From NCBI GenBank assembly GCA_043228905.1, contig JBHGNT010000016.1, positions 8,060,001 through 8,124,000 on the forward strand: a DNA stretch of 64,000 bases. The letters are read 5' to 3'. Shown one piece after another: positions 44,565-58,519 of this stretch. The translations under genes were made by a program, and so were the position numbers. Source of the DNA: Azolla caroliniana (lineage: Eukaryota > Polypodiophyta). The stretch's first letter is position 1. Every line of letters starts with the position of its first letter. The notes below the pieces were generated by a model. The model was given only the letters and a program-made list of their open reading frames with translations, made no database searches and was not told the DNA's origin.

Positions 44565-47500
44565 CATTCACATGTTTTTCTTAATACTAATGAGGAAAAA
44601 TCTTTGAAGGAAGAAAAAATTTGTCACTTAAATATAAATAAATATATAAACTTGTCATGTCAAAGCTTGTACTTTGCAACCTTAAGGTTGTGGGTTTAAG
44701 TCCTCCTCATTGGTTTTGATGGTTGATTTTCTTCATAAACAACTCATCATGTTTTTTTAGCTTTGAATTATCCACTTTGTTGCAAAAATTACGTTTCACA
44801 AATGAATTTTCACAATCCCAGGGTTGAAAACAAGACTATTACCTTAAAAGAATTCTAATGAATGTGAACTTTTCACAAAATCACACATTGAATTTCAACT
44901 CATCTTTCTAGAAAGAAGAAAACGCCATATTAATAAATATTCCAACCTTTGTGATACTTATTTAATTTCCATAAACTTGAGGTGAAATTGCATTCTTGTT
45001 TAGGACTTGTTGTCACACTTATGTACATGCGTTAAAAAAGTCTCCTTTTCCCTAGTCAATATAATCAATTGATCCTACTCATTTGCAATGAAAGTGTAAA
45101 AATTGTTAATATAGGTCTTGGTTGAGAGGAGTTCCACTTGTTTATAGGATGATAAACAAAGTTATAGGGCTCTAACTGGAGTTGACTTGTGGCCACCATA
45201 GGGCATTTTTAAAAAATGATCGTTGAGTATATGGATAAGTGGTTAAAGATAGAACAAGGTCTCAGGAAAGACACAATGATTTGCACATTGACTCAAAGAA
45301 AGACTCGATAAAGTAGACATGTCTAACAATGTATTGTGCTATGCGAGTTAGTTGTTAGAAGGTGTACTACTCCATGAACCACCAAATAACAGTGTGATGG
45401 AATATGGGTAAATGCAGTAAATTGTTCTCCTTGAGGAAGTAATATAATGACAATGGTTAGGTAATAGCATGCATGGATAAATATGTGTATCACGGATTAC
45501 GAAGTTCCTCGACTCAATACCAGGAGGTCTTTATGCATGCCTTATAGTTGTCATGGACACCAATATGACACTAGCATACAATTAAATAATTCGGTGAAGC
45601 CCAAGTGGTAAGGTTAACCACATTTCGATAAGAGTTATGCATGTGGCATGCCCTTGATGAAAATTGATGTCTTGATTGCATAATAGTATGTCAATCATAC
45701 ACGCATTGTAAATGCGCCCATTTGTTTAGTAGATCTTTTACATGCATATAAACTTACATGTCAACATTGACATAAAAGCATATTGTTATTTACCTCTAAG
45801 AGAAGTGTCCATTATGATGGATTTGGTGTTTTGTTTTAGCGGCCTTCGTAGATTTTTTACAGTGTTTCCTTTTCAATCAATTTGACAAAAAAACTTGGGG
45901 ACGTACTAAAGTGGGCATATATGTAATTTTTCCTTCAGAAAATTGGTGGACTTTAACCGTGCTTTCTACATTCATAACTAACAACACGATATAGTTCAAC
46001 AAGCATTACCACACATCCCAAAGTATTTAAATTTGATTGATGCAAACCCCACAAATGTAAGGTAATTCATGTAATCTTTATTTAGTTTTAAATCATGCCA
46101 TTCTGGTTCATTCCCTCTTGATTTAGACTTTATTCAAGTTATTCCTAGGTTCAATATTGTACTTCTGTGTTTCATTCACTTACTATATTGACATGTCTTT
46201 AAATTATCATATTGTAAAACAACGGGCAAAAGCACATGCATTTTCGATTGGACAAAGAAGTTGGGATGCTTCAATGTTTGTACGAACGTGGCACTATAAA
46301 TTTGATGTAAGTGTCAATACATCAATCCATTACTTGCATTATAAAGACTTGAGAATTTATTGCCAACACATGGCATACAATGCCTTGATTTGAAGAAGCT
46401 ATATAGTAATGTCCATCGTTTTTTGAGAAATCGTCTTTCTTGTCATCTTTAATATATACCTTTGTTTTTCCTTGTACCTTTCCTTCACTATCATCGCCTT
46501 TGATGCCACACAACTGGCTGACAAAATAACACCTTGAAGTTGAAGTTGGATTTCATAAATTTTGTTTGTCATCATTGTTGCAATAATTTTCGTGCAAGAC
46601 TATTGGTAGGAAAGTATATATCGCAATTTGCATTCCATAAATTCATTATAATAAGGGGTACAAATATCTGATATACGCTTAGAATTTATTATTTGGAAAT
46701 TGACTATTGCAAATTGTATGTCTCAAAACAATTGGATTGGGGCATTTAACAAGATGAGTGTCATTGGTATACATGCCTTCTCAATAGTCCCATTGTCAAC
46801 AACTCCTCGTTTAAAAATTAACCCCACCCATATTTTTACAATATGCTTCTTCCCCAAACTACAAGTGATTAAGAGAACTTAGAAGTCTTCATTGAATAAG
46901 CTCAAGTTATATTAACTAGATTTGTGATTGTCATACCTAAATAAATCTCAAGTTTGATTAATCCTAGTGTTTCAAGTGGATGAATGTAACAATATATTTT
47001 CAGCATATTTGTTGGTTTAGCTAAGATGGGCCTATTTCCTTTTGACTATAGATCACAAACCACATAGATTTGATTTGAACCAATACACAACAACATGAAT
47101 GTTAAAGTTGAAAAGCCTTTGTAGCCAACCACCGTGGGAATCTTGTTGGTTTTTTCACCATAGTGCTTCTTTTATAAGATGAATTTCTACATATTGTTTT
47201 ATTTACTCATTGAAATTAGAACAAAACATTAGGTTATTGTCAACTTATAACAACCTTGGGATTCCCCCAACTTGCTCCATATTTACCACAATATTGTAAG
47301 TTTTCCAAAATTACAACACTTGTTTGTAGAAGCCTAAATATACCCAAAAACAAGTTAGGGGTATTTTGTTGTTTCTGCCTTTATCATATATCATATTGTA
47401 TATGTCTAGAAATACGCACGAGTATTGTGTTCCTATTACACATATCATGGGTACGCTTACACAATATATCAAGTGTACTTATTCACTTGTGTGACAACCA

Positions 47501-49200
47501 TTTATAACATATGATGTTATGACTATTGGAGGGGTTGCATGATCGGTCATTTTCGTGCATAGGGACCAGGGCTATAATCATTATAGTTAGTATTACCAAA
47601 ACTTACGTATGGACATAAACTAGACAAGCCTTTTGCAAAGACATGTAAAGTACATAAAAGTGTGGCATTGTGAAGTGATTAGACTTGAAATCATGATTCA
47701 TAACCATTTGGAAATCTCGTACTAATAATTGTCATGAAAATATCCCTTTAGAAAGCTTTAGTCTTCCTATATTCCAAGTACAAAATTTACATAATTTTGA
47801 GATTTACCATAAATAATCTTTAGCATATCATAATACTCATCATTGCATATGCTAAAATGCTAAAATTGATTATAGACTCGTTCAAACTTAATGTTAGAAA
47901 AGCATAAATAGCTTGTCATGCCATAAACAAAAACATCAGAATTAGCAAGATTTTTATATTTCAAGAATATACATCTCTTAAGATGATGATAGTGATCCTC
48001 TATTTCTTATAACAAATTGCAACAAATAACCTTTTAATTGGTTGAAGAAAAAGTCATTATTACTGTTATGCTTCCTCATCAAGTGTTCTAGTGATTAAGT
48101 GGAGATAGATAAAAGTATGCCTCAACACACAAAGTGAAAGCATAGACTTTATCCAATATATAAGAGACTTAGCACGTATCAAAACTGTATTTCTTGTAGA
48201 ATGATTTAAAACATACATTACATGAATTCTAAAGCTATGTGTGTGTGTGTGTGTGTGTATGTATATATGTATGTATGTATGCATACATGCATGTATATAA
48301 TTAGCGATAAATCTATTGGTTTTCACAATTATAGTATAAAAATGAATTATTCACCTAACACTTTTCTTCTAAGGAACGTCTCTACAAATATGATGATATG
48401 TTTTCCGTAAGTAAAGAGTTGACAAAGTTGTTGTATTTATAGGTGAAGAGATAGTGATATTTACCATGATTCAAACAAACTATCATTATCACATTAGTGA
48501 GATTGTCATGACGAGGAGAGATTGTATCAATCAAAAACAGAAAAAAACACCACATATGTAAGTCATTGATTAGGTTCCGCAATCATGAAACAAAGTGACA
48601 ATACTCTCATGATCACATAATCGTGTAAATGAAAAAGTGATATAACAAAGGTGATCTACCCAAGACTAAACGAGTATAATGAATTGAAGAACTATAAATG
48701 AAGGCTTACACAATAATGTGCAAATTACATGTAGTCTACCAACAATGAAATACCTATTTAGGGAGAAAGTACTATGTATATCGATGATGTTCTATGAGAC
48801 TGTTTAAGAAAATGTTGTACAACATGAGATAAATTACTTTTGGATGGCTTGAATGTGAAGAGATGTTTATGACATCAAGGCATGTGACAATACAATTTTT
48901 TTATAAAGCACGATGACGTTTCCAATATTTATTCTTAAGGTAACACCAAGCGGCAATACATAGAGATGTTGGAAACTATCCATTCCATGGTGTACACAAA
49001 TTTCCGCAGGTTGCATGTAGTAACGGTTTTTGTGAGATGCATTGAAGGGGGACTTCGCCTAAACTACTTTCATTGTTTGATTTGAATGGCCAAGTAATTA
49101 AATATTTCTTGGTCACAATTGAGTGATGAGAGAAATACTTTTGATGCAATGAAGATATTTGCGATCTTAGGTCAACATATTTTATGGGTTCTATAAATTT
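44565..49200. other. AT-rich intergenic region without a supportable gene
   Basis: Short chance frames only. A tRNA-like block occurs at about 44,660-44,705 (ctttgcaacctta...gtgggtttaagtcctc). There is a (GT)n(ATGT)n microsatellite at about 48,238-48,298. No LTR edges or transposon proteins were recognised. Confidence 0.45.
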
Positions 49201-49202
49201 GG

Positions 49203-51950
49203 ATGATAATTAGAAGGCACATAACTCTCCTCAATACTGTCTATAAGTTGCTCGCAAAAATCGTGGCACACCGCTTAGCACCACATCTCCCTCAGCTCAT
49301 TCATCCGTCCCAAACAGGTTTTGTTAGAAATCGAAGCATCCTAGACAACCTCTTCTCATTTTGGGAAGCAGTAGCCCTTGCAAAGCATACCACCAATAGG
49401 GTAGTTGTGGTGCTCCTAGTTTTTGAGAAAGCATATGACAAGGTATGCTGGAAATTTCTAGAAAGTGTGATGGGGAAACTCGACTTTCACGAGTCATGGA
49501 TCAAAGGCATTGCAGGACTTTATAGGAACGCCACCAACTGCGTTTCACTAGCAGGTGAAAGGGGCCCTTTCTTCCGAATATCGTGGTTCGTACGACAGGG
49601 CTGCCACTGGCTCCATCCTTATTTCTATTATACGCCGAAGCACTCTCTAGCTTTCTCAACTTGCGGCATCTAAGCCTACGTGGTCTTCGTGTGTTGCATT
49701 CTCACCAAAGCCTCCAAGATACAGAATTTGCAAATAACACCACAGTCTACTTGCAAGGCTACTTGGAAAATTTACAAAAGCTAGAAAGTGGTTTAGATGT
49801 ATTTTGCAAGAGATCCAATGCCATGATCAATTGGCAAAAATCCTATGCAATATGGCTCTCTCATGAAGCACATCCTACGTGGCACCCAAATCCCACTTTC
49901 AAGTGGATCAATCAAGGTGCGAGCACCAAATATTTGGGTTTCTAAATTGGGTTCAACATACCTCTAGAGACTATGATTACACAAGTTGTTCACTCCATTC
50001 GACAAAAGTTAATACATTGGAGTTCGAAAAAACTCTCGCTAGCGGGGCACATCATAGTGGCAAACCAGGTATTACTCGCAACAGCATGGTACAACCTATC
50101 ATGCTCAACAATCTCTAAGGAAAGTATACACCAGATTCAACGACTGGTACATAACTACATTTGGTCTGGTAAGGAAGATCATACAACTCGGGCCAAGGTG
50201 GCGTGGCCTATACTCACATCACTTAAGTCGAGAGGAGGCTTGGGTCTTATTGATCCCCTCTCACAATCAAAAGCCCTACTCGCCAAATTTGTGGTGTGAC
50301 GACTCCAGCTAGAGAATAACTGCTGGAAAATGTTACTGTGGTTACGCTTTGCTTACTTTAGGCCATGAAAAGGGACCAATTGGGCCCCCCAAGCTGGATG
50401 GATTCTAAACATGGATCTCAAACCTGGTTTCTCCCGCCAACTAGAGGATAGATTTAGTGCATCCATATGGAAGGCGTGGTGTGACATTAGACGAGAACTC
50501 AAGTGCGATCAACTCAATTCCGAACCTGCCTGGCTCAGTCAACGTATCCTATGGAACCCATGTATTAGGGATCTAATCAACTAATTGGATCAAGTAAGGG
50601 GATGTCATGGGGATACATGTTGGAAGGTCCAGGAAAAAGTATAGAATGTTGGAGATGGTTTATGTCATTGCCAATACTAGACCAAGCCAACATCCTCCAT
50701 GGAATCAGGGGTGGATGGGCTATGAGATATGAAATCATTAACGCTCTATTGATTAGGGAAGCCGCTCATCAAAGGACGACAATGGAGAAATGGATAGGCT
50801 ACAAGGAGGAGGGCTCTTTGATCCCAAGAGGTAGGGACACACCGGATAAGATCTAAGGCTCTAAATTGCAGGACAACAAGACATCAACACGACATAAGGC
50901 AATTCGAGTACTAGCATATACTGGGCAAAAATGGATTGTAGATCTTGATCCGATCAAAGTACAACCAGATTGGCACATATGTACTCATGAAAGCACATGG
51001 CTACGTAAGGTCAGGTGGGACCCTTTGCAATGGACATGGTGTGATCCTTACGTGGGGCAAGGAAGCAAACCTATCCCTTTCTTTCAATTCACAACTAGAT
51101 TGGGTCGCTATATTATAGCCGCTCAATCCGCCCGAGAGCTGGCTGCTGCAAAGGTCTGGTACACATATCATGTTCCTTACACAATTATCACCAAGTTTTG
51201 GCAGAAACTTTGGAAACAACAAGACGCGAGGTGAATCACCACTTTCCAATGATTATTAATACATAAGTCACTACTGGTTGGTGCATGGCAGCGTGGGAAC
51301 CTCGGCTCTCCTAATTGTGTAGCGTGTCCAACTGTATTAGAATCCATATGACACGCTCTATGGGACTGCCCAGAGTCCCATCGAATATGGCAAGAGGGGG
51401 GGGTTGGCCGCTTATTGCAATTATGCCAGGTGCAAGGCTCAATCAAGTGGGGGGATGTATGTTGGCTATCATGGCAGGCCCCAATTGACAGCTATGAGCA
51501 TCGGGAAGAGGGGATGACTTTTGTTATAAAAGCACAATAGATTTTTTTCTCCACCATCGGCAATATTCACTCAACTCCTATTAGTGCCAAATCTCAAGCT
51601 GTGTTGGACTTGGTTAGCCCAATAACTCTTTGGATTCTATGGAAACAACGGTGTAGACGGGTCTTTTCCAACCAAAGCGCACAACCAATAATGTTAATAC
51701 AAGAGATATGGAGTGAAGCTGTAGCCACTCTAAAGAGTCAATATTATGGCCTCAAGGGCGACTCCGATAGAGTTGAAAGACAACGACTAGCCTTTATCCA
51801 ACAATGGTCGTCCTCTCCCTTTCTTGAGGCAGTGGGTATCCACATAAGATGGACATATTGTGTCCCTATAGGGATTTGTATATAATAATCTCATATGTAA
51901 AATCTTTATAACTAATGGAAGGAGATATTTTTTGGAAAAAAAAGTACTGC
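49203..51950 (+). pseudogene. 5'-truncated L1-type LINE, ORF2 remnant
   Basis: Starts inside reverse transcriptase (LNTVYKLLAKIVAHRL, HPSQTGFVRNRSILDN, then EKAYDKVCW), shifts frame once near 49,600 (GLPLAPSLFLLYAEAL), and the FADD active site reads EFANN. Then KYLGF followed by TAA, SLAGHIIVANQVLLATAWY, and a zf-RVT-like Cys/His region (about 51,310-51,400). The end has an A-rich tail (ggaaaaaaaa, about 51,936). This is the common plant L1 type, different from the LINE at 32.4-37.7 kb. Loss of the 5' half is typical of LINE insertion. Inactive. Confidence 0.85.
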
Positions 51951-53973
51951 ATACAATGATTTTAGCATGTAACTAGAATGAGAATATCTAAAGGAATTTG
52001 GACGTCAATAACCTATACAAACATTAAAGCTTGTCGCAATCTTATACATATGATTTAGATACCATATGCATTGAGACACTGTGTATGTATATACGTATGT
52101 GATGTATTATTCACCTACTTCCTTAGAAATGAAATGCACATGTTCATAGGCTCACCAAGTCATGGAATCAAATATATTGTGTTATTTTCCGTATGAGATA
52201 ACAATGGAGGATAGGTAGTGGAAATATTTTGATTGAGTAACTTATACCAATCACACTATTGATTGGTTCACACAAAGATGTTGTTTTGTTACTTGCAAAA
52301 AACATGTAGAGATATTGGTTGGCTCAATTGAAAATCACATATGCCACGACTGAGTTTCGTAAGGAATCTCAACTTGCTATTGAAATGAGGCCCATTATGC
52401 TCTAATAAAATAGAGAAATTATGCTTTAAACTTTGAAACCAACCAACAATCCACCTTGGTTGGCTTGCAAAATAAAAGCAAACAATTAAGCTCTATCCTT
52501 CAAGTTTGTATTGAAATGAAGAAATCATGAGAACGACATATTCAAAAACATTGTCACATAATAAATGATAAACTTGAACAAATATTATGACTTGTAAGAG
52601 GTGTCAAACTTGAATATGAATGAATTCCTTGCGCTTATGCATTTTATTCACCCCTGCTAGTGTTATGACTATATAATCCACATAATGAAATCAAATTAAA
52701 ATCTCTTTTTAATAATTTACTTTCTCTCACCACAACACACATTGTTACTTTATGACAAATTGTGATAGTTTCCACTGCTTTCCAAATTCATGCTCCATTT
52801 TAGCGATGAATCACTAATCTTTTGCATTTAAGATAATGTAAGAAAGAGTTAGTGATATGGCATGTGTATTAGGAATCCATATGTAGTATACTATTGAAAA
52901 GAGATACTGATATGCAATTTTTTTGTTATACCCACATGGCCCTAATGTCAATTGTACATCAAACACACTTTCTACACTTAGTTTTGTGGATTCATACGGA
53001 TTGTCACAATGTAAGCATGGAGTGAGTTGATGGTTTCTAATTGACCTCTTGCTTGTTTCGTCTTCAATCCTCTTTGTCACATCTTTTACATGACATAACG
53101 CTCCTATTCTATGTTTACAATGATCTCATAACACATGTTGTTGCCCCTACCGAAGACTTAAACAAATTATGGAGTTAATATAGTTTTGGTTTAGGACTTT
53201 TGGGGATTGTAGGATGTATGTGTACATGGATTTCTCAACTTCGATGTAAATAAGAATCTTTGAAGTGGAAAATGCAGTGCACGTCAAAAATAAATGTTGA
53301 CATCACTTAAAAAGACACTTCCTTACTTTCAGATGTTGTATGTAGAGCATAGCTACTAGATTCATCCATATGCTTGCTTTTCAAAAGTTTAGTTAACAAT
53401 AATTTCAAAAACATGTGCTAGGATTATGATCCATTTTGAGAAATAGATAGCCATTTCATTGCAAGAAGGACAACTTAGAAATCAGAGAATACAGAGAAGT
53501 TTTATAATTTCCAAAGCTACAAGATCAAGAAACATCACCACCTCTTATACATACTTTGTTAAAATTCACGGTTTAGAACCTAAATCTATAGAACGTGGCA
53601 CATCATTTCATGCAATGTCATGTATCAAGATGGGAAATTATATTGGGCAACAAAAAATGAATGGAACTAAAATGGTATAAATTCTTGTTTCATAGAGGAG
53701 ATACTAGAAGTGCAAAAACTAAATTAGATTGTGAGCATTCGTGCAAAATGTGCTATTCCATGGATCATGACATGATAATAAATAATGTCCATTGTTGAAT
53801 CATATAATCTATTGTACCTATTTTTACCAATATGAAATTTATGTTGACACTTGTAAAATGCATATTAACTTAGTGAATTGTTATGGCATCATCAATAGGA
53901 AACTTAGGGACATTTGGGGGGGAAACAAAGAAAAATTGGAGGGTATTTCAAGAGTTTCCCCTTATTATTATAG
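51951..53973. other. No supportable gene
   Basis: AT-rich sequence. A minus-strand frame at 53,080-52,814 has a somewhat coding-like stretch (ESVFDVQLTLGPCGYNKK) but no recognisable domain or partner exons. Confidence 0.4.
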
Positions 53974-54146
53974 TGTGGCGGTCACATGGACCACACCCAA
54001 ATTAGGCCACCCAAATTAGGCCCCTACCAAGCCCCATAATTAGAAGAGCTAATTGGAGCGGGAGAACACCCTCCACGCTAAGAGTAGTCTATAAAATGTA
54101 ACTTAGAACGTAATGGAAAAGGAGTTATTCTTGAGAGCATTTCACA
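53974..54146 (+). mobile_element. 5' LTR of gypsy D
   Basis: tgtggcggtcac to gcatttcaca, 173 bp. Possible TATA-like sequence ctataaaatg at about 54,090. The primer site after it (near tcttggtggagaag) does not match initiator tRNA-Met. Confidence 0.93.
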
Positions 54147-54206
54147 TCTTGGTGGAGAAGACGGGCAAAGCAACCCCAAATCACGACCCCAACAACACAC
54201 GCCACG

Positions 54207-57200
54207 ATGCAACACGACAACAACGGCGGCAACGCCAACTCAATGAATCCGGAATTCCTCCAACAACAAATTCAAGACCATCAGCCCACATCACCAATCG
54301 ACCAACTGGTTCAAGCCCTATCCAACATTATTTTACAAGTCAACCATACTAACCAAGCCATGTTGTCATTTCTTTTAGCAAGATCCGAGCCACAACAAAA
54401 TCTCCCGGACCCTCGAGTTCGCCCAAAACCATTCTCCGGCCTACCATCAGAAGGCATCCTCTCTTGGCTGGATCATTTCGAAATGGTGGCCAGTTACCAC
54501 TAGTGGCCACACCCCCGGAAGGCAATGGAAATGAAGACACTCCTCGAGAATATCGCAACAACATGGCTCGTACAACAACCTGAATAGACACGCAACGACT
54601 GGGATCTGTTACGGGCAGCCATGATTCGGAATTTTGCTCATCAAGACTCCCGCCAGACGGCCCTACAACAACTCGAGTCAATTGCCCAACAACCACGCGA
54701 ACCCATCACCCAGTTCGTGGTTCGGTTTGCGTAGATCCTACGCCGGGCTGACGCCAACATGTTGGAAGACATGACATTGTTTTTCTTCTGGCCGTGTATC
54801 CAACATGACCCCCGCCGTCGTGTACGCGATCAAGGCTCGACGACACTACACAAAGCCATCCTCACCGCCCAACGCATCGAAGCTGCAGACGCGCACGACA
54901 TGCACACACCAGGTAATCTCAATCACAATCATACAAACACTATGCCAGCCGCCACTCCCATGGACATCGACGTCCAAAATGCGCAATTACGTGCCAAGCG
55001 TGCATTGCTCGAACGAGATAGCCAGGGACGCCCCAAATGTTTCTACTGCAAGAACTATGGCCACATTCGGCGTCACTACTGAAAGTGGCAAAATCACCAA
55101 CATAAGCAGAACGTCCAATTAGCCGACGTTGCCTCCCTCTCTGAGCTCCCGGAAAACTAATACGCGGGGTGCCGCAGGGAGAGCTGCCCCCACACGTCCA
55201 CGCCTCCACGTCATCAACTTCTCTAGTTTCTCCCACGATCGAGCTGCCCCCGCACGTCCACAACTCCACGTCATCAACTTCTCCCGTTTATACCACGATC
55301 GAGCCGACCCCGCACGTCCACGCCTCCATGTCATCAACTTCGCCTGTTTGTACCACAATCGCCCGCCTCCAACACGACCCAAGAAGTTTTCCTCGACTCT
55401 GGCAGCAACATCTCTTCCATCAACGCAGATTTAGTCACCCAATTACAACTTCCCACAAGCCATGCACCGCCCATTAAAATCCTCTTCGGCGACCAACAAC
55501 GGGTGTACCACTCACATACGCAAGTCATGTGCATGCTCACCATCAGTTCCGCCCAAATCCAACATCGTTTCTACGTCCTCCTGCGCCAGTTGTTCCCAAT
55601 CACCTTGGGCTGTGATTGGTTCCTCCATAGTCGAGCCTGTCTCGATTTCTCCTCACAACAGCTTATCCTCCCCAATCACCTTCCGATCGCGCTCGTCACT
55701 ACTCCACGAGATACCACCCACATCAGCAACACACAGTACTTGGTATCACCGACAGAGTGCATCCACGACGTCCGACGGCTCCTAACCACCTTTCCCTCGC
55801 TGTCTACACCACCTGCAAAACCTCCCTCGGTCCATTTTCCAATCCACCACACGATTCCTACAGGCAACGCCCGCCCCATCCACGCAGCTCCTCGACGTTG
55901 CTCGCCTCTCGACCACGAGCGCATCGACAACGCCGTCAAAACTATGCTACAACAAGGGATTATCACACCTTCCAAGAGCGAGTGGATCTCGGAGCCACAC
56001 ATGGTAAAGAAAGGGGATGGCTCTTACCATTTTTGTGTCGACTTCCGACAACTAAACCATGTCACCACCCATGAACGATATCCTCTCCCTCGTATCGACG
56101 ACCTCCTTGACTAGCTCGGAAAATCAAAGTACTTCACCTCCCTCGATCTGGCCTCGGGATATTGGCAGATCCCTATGAATCCTGAAGATGCCCACAAAAC
56201 TGCATTCCGCACTAGGAAAGGCATTTTTCAGTTCACACGGATGCCCTTCGGCCTATCCGATGCTGGGAGCACATTCCAGCGAATGGCTAACGCCATCTTC
56301 GATGATCTCATCACCCGCCACGTCGTCATCGTCTATCTAGACAATATTCTGATACATACAAGCACTTGGGTGGAACACCTTCAAGTCCTTCGGGAGGTCC
56401 TCACTTGTTGCAGCTGCAATGGAAGAAGTGTCGATGGGGTAGTACGCGCCTCCGCTTTCTCGGGTACGTCATCTCCTCCGACGGAGTACAAATGGACCCA
56501 AAGAAGACGGAAGCAGTCCAAAAATTCCCACGCCCCACCACAGTCAAGCAGTTTCAACGCTTCCTTGGCCTCCTCACGTTCTCTCTCCACTTCATCCCAC
56601 AGCTAGCCGACCTGTCAGCCCCACTACGCGCACTCCTGCAAAAAGACACACCCTTCCTATGGACCGAAGCCTGCGAATCCAGCTTCCTGCAGCTCAAGCG
56701 AACACTCCAAGCCTCTAACCTCCTCTCCCACCTTGATTTCACGAAGCCTTTCCATTTGCAAATGGATGCCTCCAATTTCGGCCTTGGTGCGGTCCTGCTC
56801 CAATCCGATGACAACGACCAACTACGCTCGATTGCCTACATAAGTCGATCACTTACCAAAGCTGAACAAAATTACTCGACAACCGAAAAAGAGTTGCTCG
56901 CCATCGTCTGGGCATTCCATCGTTTCCACCCATACCTACACGGATCAAATACATCAGTCGAAACCGACCATCAACCATTGCTCTCCCTCATAAAGAAGGC
57001 TCATCCATCCGGTTGCTTACTCCGTTGGCCTTTGGCGCTGCAGGATTACACATTCATGTTGCGCTATCGCCGTGGTCCCCAAAACATCGTCGCCGATGGA
57101 TTATCCCGCATATCCTTTCATGCGAACCAGGTCGCCTCTCACACAATCAATTTCCCCATATCCTCGTCCCAAATAGCCAACATGCAACAACACGACAAAA

Positions 57201-58498
57201 AAATCCAAGACATCTGTCACCGCCTACGAGCCGAGCCCACATCATCCCTCACCACGCAATTCATGATCCAGGATAATGTCCCGCTTTTTTGCCAAGTAGG
57301 CAAAGAACCCCGAGTCTATGTGCTTGAGCAACTGCGCCTGTCTTACCTTCGTTTCTTCCACGATCACCCGTTGTCCGGCCACTTGGGTTTTCATAAGGCG
57401 CTAGACAAAATCCGTTGCAAATTCTATTGGCCAGGGCTACGCCATGAGGTCACCTCCTACATCAAAGCATGCAACTTATGTCAGGCCATCAAATCACCTC
57501 AAGTGGCTCAAGGCCTCTTACATCCGATACAAGTTCAAGCTCCATTTGAAATTGTCGGATGGGACAATATGGACCCCTTTCCCGAGTCACAAGAAGGGAA
57601 CAAATTCATCCTCGTCATAACCGAGTACTTGATGCGTTGGGCTGAGATGGCCGCTATCCTAGATGCCAAGGCTATGACCATTGCCTCCAAACTATTGGAG
57701 AAAGTCATCTTCCCCCATGGGTGCCCACTCCAAATCTTGTTCGATCGAGGACCCCAGTTCAACAACGAGCTCCTACGCCTAGTTTCTACACAATTAGGAA
57801 TCCAACAATTATTCACGTCACCCTACCATCCACAGACGAATGGATTGATGGAGCGCCTCAATCGAACCTTAAAACAACAAATCTCGGCCTACATCGATCC
57901 GCTGCACTCGACTTGGGACCGGATCTTGCCCTTCGTTACGCATGCCTACAACACAACTGTGCAAGCCTCCACCCGCATTAGCCCAATTCGGGCCCTTTAC
58001 GGAAGGGACCCGCGCTTACCCCTAGAAGTGGCAGTCCCGCAACTAATCACACGACTCCACTCTAACGCAGTGTCCTGGTGGTCCCACCTGCAACAACTCT
58101 AGCCCCTCCTCCGCAAAGCCATCATGAGCAACTTACACCAAGCACAACTACGCCAAAAACAACAACATGATGCAGGCCGCGCCAACCATCAATACCACGT
58201 CGGCGACAAAGTCCTCGTCTATTTCCCCATCCGTCGTCGCGGCCTCAGCGAGTCGCTCATGCATCGATGGAACGGTCCCTTCAAAGTTCAAAAGCAAATA
58301 CGCAACACTACATATCTGCTCTGCCGCACCTCCAACAACCGCTCTACCTTTGCCCACCAGTCTCGCATGAAGCCCTTCCATCAACTACCATTGTCCCCGC
58401 CCATGCTCATGCCCACGCCCACGCCCACGCCCACGCCCGTGTCATCCCCCCACCTAGAACCGTCGTCCACGCCCCGTCACGATTCGACCGCACAATAA
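54207..58498 (+). pseudogene. Gypsy D gag-pol polyprotein, degraded mainly by point mutations
   Basis: Gag from the ATG at 54,207: capsid (PRVRPKPFSGLPSEGILSWL), CCHC knuckle CFYCKNYGHIRRHY with its last Cys not Cys (55,040-55,080); protease VFLDSGSNISS (55,385-55,415); RT (SEWISEPHMVKKGDGSYHF, SLDLASGYWQI, then YLDN where YLDD is required, 56,337-56,345); RNase H (LQMDASNFGLGAVLLQ, TTEKELLAIVWAF, VADGLSRIS); integrase (HHCC end, GWDNMDPFP, DRGPQF, TNGLMERLNRTLKQ). Stops: TAG 54,501, 54,585, 54,732, TGA 55,080, TAA 55,158, TAG 55,224, 56,112 and 58,100; one frame change near 56,400. Natural end TAA at 58,496. Confidence 0.92.
55181..55360 (+). repeat. Three 60-bp tandem repeats between gag and protease
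   Basis: Units 55,181-55,240, 55,241-55,300 and 55,301-55,360, each exactly 60 bp (20 codons), sharing cgtccac-ctccacgtcatcaactt. The unit adds a Ser/Thr/Pro-rich linker; in one frame it reads like STSSTS spacer peptides. Confidence 0.93.
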
Positions 58499-58519
58499 CT
58501 CTTTTTTACAAGGGGGAAC

